A stretch of 10,722 nt of DNA from an uncultured Oscillospiraceae bacterium. GTDB taxonomy: Bacteria > Bacillota_A > Clostridia > Oscillospirales > Oscillospiraceae. Under the pieces are notes generated by a model. It saw only the letters and a program-made list of their open reading frames with translations. It ran no database searches and had not been told where the DNA came from. Location of the stretch: positions 1-10,722 of the forward strand of contig CAKTGD010000045.1 of assembly GCA_934561335.1 (NCBI GenBank), in the 5' to 3' direction. Positions 5,881-10,722 of this stretch are shown in pieces; the first letter of the stretch is position 1, and every line of letters begins with the position of its first letter. Made by a program: the position numbers and the translations under genes.

Positions 5881-6228
5881 TTATAGGGTTGTTATCTCCG
5901 CAAGCTGCTTCAAAACCTCTCCCATGCGTTCCCACAGGGCGTCATAGTCCAGCCGCAGGCTTTCAATCTCGCCGGGATAAATCCCGCCGTAGGTGTTGGC
6001 CTGTATCGCCACCTGATTGATGTTGTTGGAACAGCGGCGAAGCAGGGACACAAGCTCCTTTACCGGGGCAAGGTCCACATGGAGCACATACCCATTCAGC
6101 GCCATTTTTCGGATATAGGCGCTCATGTTCTGAATACCGAGGGAGGCCATACGTTCCTGTATGGCCTCCAGCTCGTCCTGTCGCACCCAAACGTAGATCG
6201 GGACGTTACGGATGCGCTTGCGGGTCAT
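5881..6228 (-). CDS. mobC: MobC-like relaxosome accessory protein
   Basis: A 115-residue partner of the relaxase that would bind oriT DNA and help open it at the nick site. Residues 1-47 (VPIYVWVRQDELEAIQERM, then NMSAYIRKMALNGY) form a ribbon-helix-helix-type DNA-binding unit. Residues 55-90 carry the typical MobC stretch LLRRCSNNINQVAIQAN and IYPGEIESLRLDYDALW. Its ATG overlaps the TGA of the small upstream gene as ATGA (6225-6228), so translation is coupled. It ends 33 bases from the convergent caspase-like gene, with no clear terminator between them. In related elements mobC usually lies next to the relaxase; here 1.8 kb of other sequence separates them. Confidence 0.9.
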   Translation of the reverse strand: MTRKRIRNVPIYVWVRQDELEAIQERMASLGIQNMSAYIRKMALNGYVLHVDLAPVKELVSLLRRCSNNINQVAIQANTYGGIYPGEIESLRLDYDALWERMGEVLKQLAEITTL

Positions 6229-6404
6229 CTGTCGTCACGCTCACGGCTGCGCTTCTTGCGGGGTGGCTCCTTCACCTTGTCCAGCGGCTCCCGCCCCGGC
6301 TCAGGTACGGGGGTGGGTTCGTTGTTCAGGATACCGTCGATCATGTTGTAGTTCTGCTCCGTACTGAGCTCCGCGTTTTTGAGATAGTTGTCCTTTTCCT
6401 GCAT
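6225..6404 (-). CDS. Small DUF4316-like protein
   Basis: A 59-residue protein. The N-terminal part (NYLKNAELSTEQNYNMIDGILNN, about residues 5-27) resembles the motif seen in DUF4316-type proteins of clostridial elements. It is followed by a proline-rich linker (PTPVPEPGREP) and a very basic tail (PPRKKRSRERDDR) that might touch DNA. No function is known. The start at ATG 6402-6404 is fixed by AAAGGAGG nine bases upstream; a longer frame to 6479 would translate the palindrome and is rejected. It is the first gene of a coupled pair with mobC. The family name is from memory of the motif and is uncertain. Confidence 0.6.
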   Translation of the reverse strand: MQEKDNYLKNAELSTEQNYNMIDGILNNEPTPVPEPGREPLDKVKEPPRKKRSRERDDR

Positions 6405-6426
6405 AGTAAAATACCTCCTTTTTTTG

Positions 6427-6451
6427 ACTTCGGGCCAACGTGGCCCGAAGT
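6427..6451. repeat. 25-bp palindrome, copy 4
   Basis: Arms ACTTCGGGCCA (6427-6437) and TGGCCCGAAGT (6441-6451) surround ACG. It lies just before the RBS of the small DUF4316-like gene, so as RNA it would be a 5' leader hairpin of the small gene-mobC pair. Confidence 0.9.
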
Positions 6452-6500
6452 TATCTTTCTTTATCCGTGTCTTTTCCAAAATGTTAGCTTTTTCTCTGGA

Positions 6501-6564
6501 AAACAGGGGTGGGATGGGAAATCATATTACCCACCCCGTTTCCGGCCCCGGAAAGCCCCTGTTT
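6501..6564. other. Candidate oriT region with overlapping inverted repeats
   Basis: Non-coding DNA upstream of mobC holds two competing inverted repeats that share GGGG (6506-6509). AAACAGGGG (6501-6509) pairs with CCCCTGTTT (6556-6564), and GGGGTGGG (6506-6513) pairs with CCCACCCC (6530-6537). A small palindrome, TCCGG/CCGGA (6541-6552), lies between. Inverted repeats upstream of mobC are the usual place for an oriT recognised by a relaxase and MobC. No nick-site consensus was identified, so this is positional inference. A terminator role after the ParB-like gene is less likely because no T-run follows. Confidence 0.35.
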
Positions 6565-6590
6565 ACAAGGGTTTTGGAGGGCCTAAATGT

Positions 6591-7741
6591 CTACATACCA
6601 TCCCTCCGGCGACGCATATATTCCCGCTGTCGCTCGCGCTTCGCGGCCTCCTTGCAGGCGTCGGAGCAGAAGGCCCGTTTGCCCTGCAGGGGAAAGAGCT
6701 TGCCGCAGACGGCACAGGTCCGCAGTTCCGCTTTATGGCCGGGGTCGGACGCTGTACCTGCTTGACCGCCATCTTGTTGCGGTCCGCGACGATCTGATTG
6801 GACCGCTGGCCGTTCTCCCACTTCGGGCCATCTTGGCCCGAAGTGGCAAGGTCGCCTCGGGCGCCCTGCCGCTTGATGGCCTCCAACTGCATTTTCAGCG
6901 CCTTGGCCCGCTCGCTGGGGAGGATGCTCTCGCGCTGGGTCGTGTTGTCCTCCACCATCTGCGTGATGGCCTGCTCGTCCGTCAGATTGCGGACGATACA
7001 GGGCATATCCACAAAACCGGCAAGCTCGCTGGCCTTCATGCGGCGGTGGCCGGATACCATCTCATACCCGCCGCCCTCCCGGGGGCGGACTACGGCGGCA
7101 TTGGTAATGCCCTTGTCCTTGACACTCTCCACCATGGCCCGCATTTCATCATCGTCCCGGACCTGGAACGGATGATTTTTGAAGGGGTGCAGCTCCGACA
7201 GCTTGATGTATACGACCTGCTCTACCTCCTGGGAGCGCGGGGCCGCCACAGGCTCGGCCTTGGCCGGGGGCTCGGCTTTGGAGGCCGGAGGCTCCGATTT
7301 CGCCGGGGCTTTGTCCTTGGGAGCCTTTACCGCCTTTGCGCTGTCGGTCTTGGCAGGAGCGGCCTTGTCCTTGGTGACTTTGCGCTGCTTCGGCGCTTTG
7401 GTCGGGGCCGGAGGCTCCTTCTTGACGGCATCCTTGGCCGGAGGCTTCGGCTGCTTGTCGTCCACGACCTTCGCGGCTTTCCAGGGCACCACCTCCTTCT
7501 CAGCCTTGATCTCGTTGATCTTCTCAAACGTGATCACAACATTTTCCGGCGAAGGAATATCCTTTTTGCCGGGGCCGGAGGGCGCTTCCTCCATTTCAAA
7601 CAGAGTAGTGGGATCCACGGCAACAGGAGGCTCGGGCTTCACTCCCGATACCTCCGGGGCGGGAGGAGCAGGATTTTTCTGCTCCACATCCTTGACAGGC
7701 GATACCTGATCCGTTGTGCTGGCTGTATTTTCTTTTGCCAT
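6591..7741 (-). pseudogene. ParB-like protein gene with a frame break near its end
   Basis: The protein starts at ATG 7741 (AAAGGAGG seven bases upstream). Residues 1-175 are a disordered Lys/Ala/Pro-rich tail. Residues 177-285 form the ParB/sulfiredoxin-like nuclease domain, including LSELHPFKNHPFQVRDDDEM, the GHRR box (231-234) and NTTQRESILPSERA. A helix-turn-helix begins at about 313-331 (NQIVADRNKMAVKQVQR). After R331 the frame becomes proline/arginine-rich nonsense that ends at 6563. In the -1 frame a clear zinc-knuckle tail appears, with CAVCGK and FCSDAC and a basic end EYMRRRRDGM, stopping at 6591. One missing base near 6749 would join them into about 383 residues. Even then the usual second half of the ParB DNA-binding domain is absent, so an earlier deletion or fusion is likely. 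The role may be partition or element regulation; the function may be lost. Confidence 0.75.
6820..6844. repeat. 25-bp palindrome, copy 5, inside the ParB-like gene
   Basis: Arms ACTTCGGGCCA (6820-6830) and TGGCCCGAAGT (6834-6844) surround TCT, and the flanking C/G extend the stem by one pair. It encodes residues T300 to K307 (TSGQDGPK) in the linker between the ParB domain and the helix-turn-helix. It keeps the reading frame. Confidence 0.9.
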
Positions 7742-7767
7742 TTCGCAACCTCCTTTGTTCTGGCATG

Positions 7768-7795
7768 AAAAAAGGGCCTAACCTTCGTTAGACCC
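7768..7795 (-). terminator. Attenuator-like terminator in the ParB-like gene leader
   Basis: On the minus strand GGGTCTAAC (7787-7795), loop GAAG and GTTAGGCCC (7774-7782) form a 9-bp stem with one G-T pair, followed by six T (7768-7773). It stands only 27 bases before the ParB-like start codon and before its RBS. It would therefore stop transcripts coming from upstream unless something prevents it from forming. Confidence 0.75.
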
Positions 7796-7843
7796 ACGGA
7801 TAAACGGGACGGCACCATCTCCTTCCTTGCGTTTATATAGCAA

Positions 7844-7873
7844 ACGCCGCCCATAGTCTCTCTTGGGCGGCGT
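7844..7873 (-). promoter_or_regulatory. Leader hairpin upstream of the attenuator
   Basis: A perfect 10-bp stem, ACGCCGCCCA (7844-7853) and TGGGCGGCGT (7864-7873), lies in the leader of the ParB-like gene. On the minus strand its 3' arm overlaps a second possible hairpin, GCGTTT/AAACGC (about 7828-7846), so the two are mutually exclusive. Together with the terminator at 7768-7795 this resembles a transcription-attenuation leader. Confidence 0.4.
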
Positions 7874-7879
7874 ATTGAT

Positions 7880-7908
7880 TTCTTATTCAGTTTGTGTTAT
7901 GGTGTAAA
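7880..7908 (-). promoter_or_regulatory. Possible promoter of the ParB-like gene
   Basis: On the minus strand TTTACA (7903-7908), a 17-base spacer and TAAGAA (7880-7885) make a weak sigma-A-like promoter. It would start transcripts near 7873, placing the hairpins at 7844-7873 and 7768-7795 in the leader. The -10 box matches poorly. Confidence 0.3.
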
Positions 7909-7981
7909 AGCATTTGCGGCGGCGGTAAAAAACGTAGATTTTATGCGGGTTTCAGAGTTTGTCGTTATCACTATTCGTACC

Positions 7982-8028
7982 AAAAAAAGCACACTTAAGT
8001 CCGCATTCACTTAAGAACGAAAGGTGCT
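7982..8028 (-). terminator. Second terminator behind the recombinase gene
   Basis: On the minus strand AGCAC/GTGCT (8024-8028 with 7988-7992) encloses CTTAAGT/ACTTAAG (7994-8000 with 8009-8015) and is followed by a seven-base T run (7982-7988). It backs up the hairpin at 8039-8072 and insulates the ParB-like leader from recombinase read-through. Confidence 0.65.
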
Positions 8029-8038
8029 CAAAAAGGAT

Positions 8039-9767
<1,729 letters not shown>

Positions 9768-9815
9768 TCAAGCGGTACTACATATTCCCGTACTGTTGCA
9801 GAAAAAGCAAGCCAT
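9768..9815 (-). CDS. Possible 15-residue Cys-rich peptide MACFFCNSTGICSTA
   Basis: On the minus strand an ATG at 9813-9815 opens a 15-codon frame ending in TGA at 9768-9770, between the TnpW-like gene and the recombinase. The upstream GAAG is a weak RBS. Three cysteines in 15 residues, including CFFC, are unusual. It may be chance; translation through it would end just before the recombinase RBS, which could matter for coupling. Confidence 0.2.
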   Translation of the reverse strand: MACFFCNSTGICSTA

Positions 9816-9819
9816 TTCT

Positions 9820-10017
9820 TCAATGTTTATTTGAATTTTGAGATAACTTTTCCGGAGCTGATGTGCAGTTGCCCAGGATCAGTTTTTTGACTTTTTCAAA
9901 AGCAGTTTCCCTTGCAGAATCGCTTTGTACGGAGATGACCGTGAACAGAGTGTTGCCCACGGCCATTTCCGAAACGGTGCAGGGTCTGCCTTCATATGTG
10001 CCGACCGCTACGCTCAT
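9820..10017 (-). CDS. TnpW-like small transposon protein
   Basis: A 65-residue protein. Its core, MAVGNTLFTVISVQSDSARETAFEKVKKLIL (about residues 19-49), has the pattern of TnpW-family proteins: a short strand pair around G-x-T-x-[FY]-x-V, then S-x-x-A-x-E-T and an amphipathic helix. These genes typically stand upstream of large serine recombinases on clostridial transposons; their function is unknown. The ATG at 10015-10017 starts four bases after the capsid stop codon and has no strong RBS, so it may depend on re-initiation after the capsid gene. A longer frame would use TTG at 10038 inside the capsid gene and is less likely. The family call is from pattern memory. Confidence 0.6.
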   Translation of the reverse strand: MSVAVGTYEGRPCTVSEMAVGNTLFTVISVQSDSARETAFEKVKKLILGNCTSAPEKLSQNSNKH

Positions 10018-10021
10018 AGGA

Positions 10022-10722
10022 TCACACACTTTCTTCAATAATGGAGATCGCTTTTACGGCATCCCTGCGCACGAGTCGGGCATCGAGCAACTCGAACGCA
10101 ACATATCCCACACGGCCGCTCATGGCGAAGCGCTCCTTCAGCGCTTTCATGCTGACGGGAGAGCGGTCTACGATCCAGTAGTACCGGAAGTCACCGAATA
10201 GTACGGGCTTTGCTCCGGCAGCAATGTCCGGAAGTTCATTGCAGATGCGGATCGGCTTACCGAGGATGGTATCCGTGCTGCTGTTCCACAGGTAATTTCC
10301 CGAATCGTCTTTCAACTTCCGAAGTGCCGCAGCGGTGCGGTCATTCATCAGCCAAGTAGCATGGGCGCGATATTCGGGTTTCACAGAGAAGAACAAGTCA
10401 ATGATGGCATCATAGGTCAGCGCAGATACCGTCGTTCCTATTTCTGCGCCTTCGGTATCATGAATCAGTCCAAATGGCTCGTTTACGCCGCTGCCGCAGA
10501 TGAATGCTTTGTCCTCCGCATATGCGAAAGACTTACCCATACGCTCGGAAATGTATTTTTTGAGATCAAAGTCCGCATCAAGTGCAAACTCCTCGCTCAG
10601 TTTGAGCAGGCAGGCGATTTTGTGACTGCCGACACGGATACGGGAAAAATCCTCCTCGACATCAAAGCCGGGGATGGGTGCGCCCTCCGGGACGAAAGAC
10701 GCGTAGTCACGGGAATCAGCCG
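10022..10722 (-). CDS. Phage major capsid protein, HK97 fold (3' part)
   Basis: The frame is open to the right edge, so only the C-terminal 232 residues are seen; the gene starts outside the window. Visible HK97-type features are YASFVPEGAPIPGFD, RIRVGSHKIACLLKLSEEF (the E-loop end and long-helix region), an A-domain with FICGSGVNEPFGLI, then WLMNDRTAAALRKLKDDSGNYLW, GKPIRICNELPD and the C-terminal RVGYVAFELLDARLVRRDAVK. It would form the icosahedral phage shell. The C terminus looks complete (stop 10022-10024). What follows is not the usual head-tail connector genes but a TnpW-like gene and a recombinase. This suggests an element inserted at the end of the capsid gene, or a decayed prophage. 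Confidence 0.92.
   Translation of the reverse strand, partial: ADSRDYASFVPEGAPIPGFDVEEDFSRIRVGSHKIACLLKLSEEFALDADFDLKKYISERMGKSFAYAEDKAFICGSGVNEPFGLIHDTEGAEIGTTVSALTYDAIIDLFFSVKPEYRAHATWLMNDRTAAALRKLKDDSGNYLWNSSTDTILGKPIRICNELPDIAAGAKPVLFGDFRYYWIVDRSPVSMKALKERFAMSGRVGYVAFELLDARLVRRDAVKAISIIEESV

Noticed and set aside
6730..6770. Programmed -1 frameshifting in the ParB-like gene
   Set aside because: No X-XXY-YYZ slippery heptamer or convincing downstream pseudoknot was seen at the frame junction; a one-base deletion explains it more simply.
2272..6844. The repeated palindrome as a CRISPR array or tRNA-like structure
   Set aside because: The copies are hundreds of bases apart with genes between, there are no regular spacers or cas genes, and the element is a simple hairpin without cloverleaf features.
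7179..7709. Plus-strand Gly/Ala/Ser-rich frame
   Set aside because: It is the complement of the low-complexity Lys/Ala/Pro region of the ParB-like gene, not a real protein.
6587..7768. Long plus-strand open frame opposite the ParB-like gene (393 codons)
   Set aside because: It is Leu/Arg/Gly-rich with no RBS or domain, the mirror of a GC-rich, Lys/Ala/Pro-coding gene; the minus-strand frame has a ParB domain and RBS.
10018..10038. TTG start for the TnpW-like gene inside the capsid gene
   Set aside because: The added residues are just another frame of the capsid C terminus; ATG at 10017 gives the family-like length.

Overview
The window looks like an integrated mobile region from a gut-type Firmicute (class Clostridia). 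The reasons are strong AGGAGG-type ribosome binding sites, and families typical of clostridial mobilizable and conjugative elements: Cys-rich KTR protein, CD1845-like membrane protein, MOBP-type relaxase with MobC, ParB-like protein, large serine recombinase with a TnpW-like partner. I recognise no housekeeping gene. Base composition changes in blocks: AT-rich at the left (about 1-1750), GC-rich in the mobilization block (about 2130-4110 and 5880-7740), clearly AT-rich again in one inserted gene (4306-5847), and intermediate in the recombinase and phage part (8064-10722). This points to a mosaic built by several acquisitions.

Layout. (1) 1-1690 is an AT-rich cargo block: a MarR-type regulator and a Cys-rich KTR protein, translationally coupled on the minus strand and diverging from a GNAT acetyltransferase across a shared operator-like palindrome; terminators flank them. 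(2) 1773-2132 is an Xre-type repressor-like gene with its own terminator, convergent with the mobilization genes. (3) 2331-7741 is the mobilization block, mostly minus strand: ParB-like gene (frame-broken at its 3' end), possible oriT region, a small DUF4316-like gene overlapping mobC, then a CD1845-like membrane protein and the relaxase. The block is split by a plus-strand AT-rich gene for a 513-residue caspase-fold (peptidase C14-like) protein with an unrecognised C-terminal half. (4) 7742-8063 is a non-coding stretch with tandem terminators behind the recombinase and an attenuator-like leader in front of the ParB-like gene. (5) 8064-10017 carries a large serine recombinase and a TnpW-like small gene, and (6) 10022-10722 is the 3' part of an HK97-fold phage major capsid gene running off the right edge.

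How the parts may work together (inference): the recombinase would integrate and excise an element; relaxase, MobC and an oriT would let it be mobilized by a helper conjugation system; the Xre and MarR regulators would control expression; and the caspase-like gene would be cargo, possibly anti-phage defence or cell-suicide. Two things stand out: the standalone caspase-like gene splitting a mobilization operon, and a 25-bp palindrome (arms ACTTCGGGCCA and TGGCCCGAAGT around a variable 3-base centre) present five times, only inside the mobilization block, at gene junctions and once inside the ParB-like coding sequence. All assignments come from reading the sequence; no database search was run.
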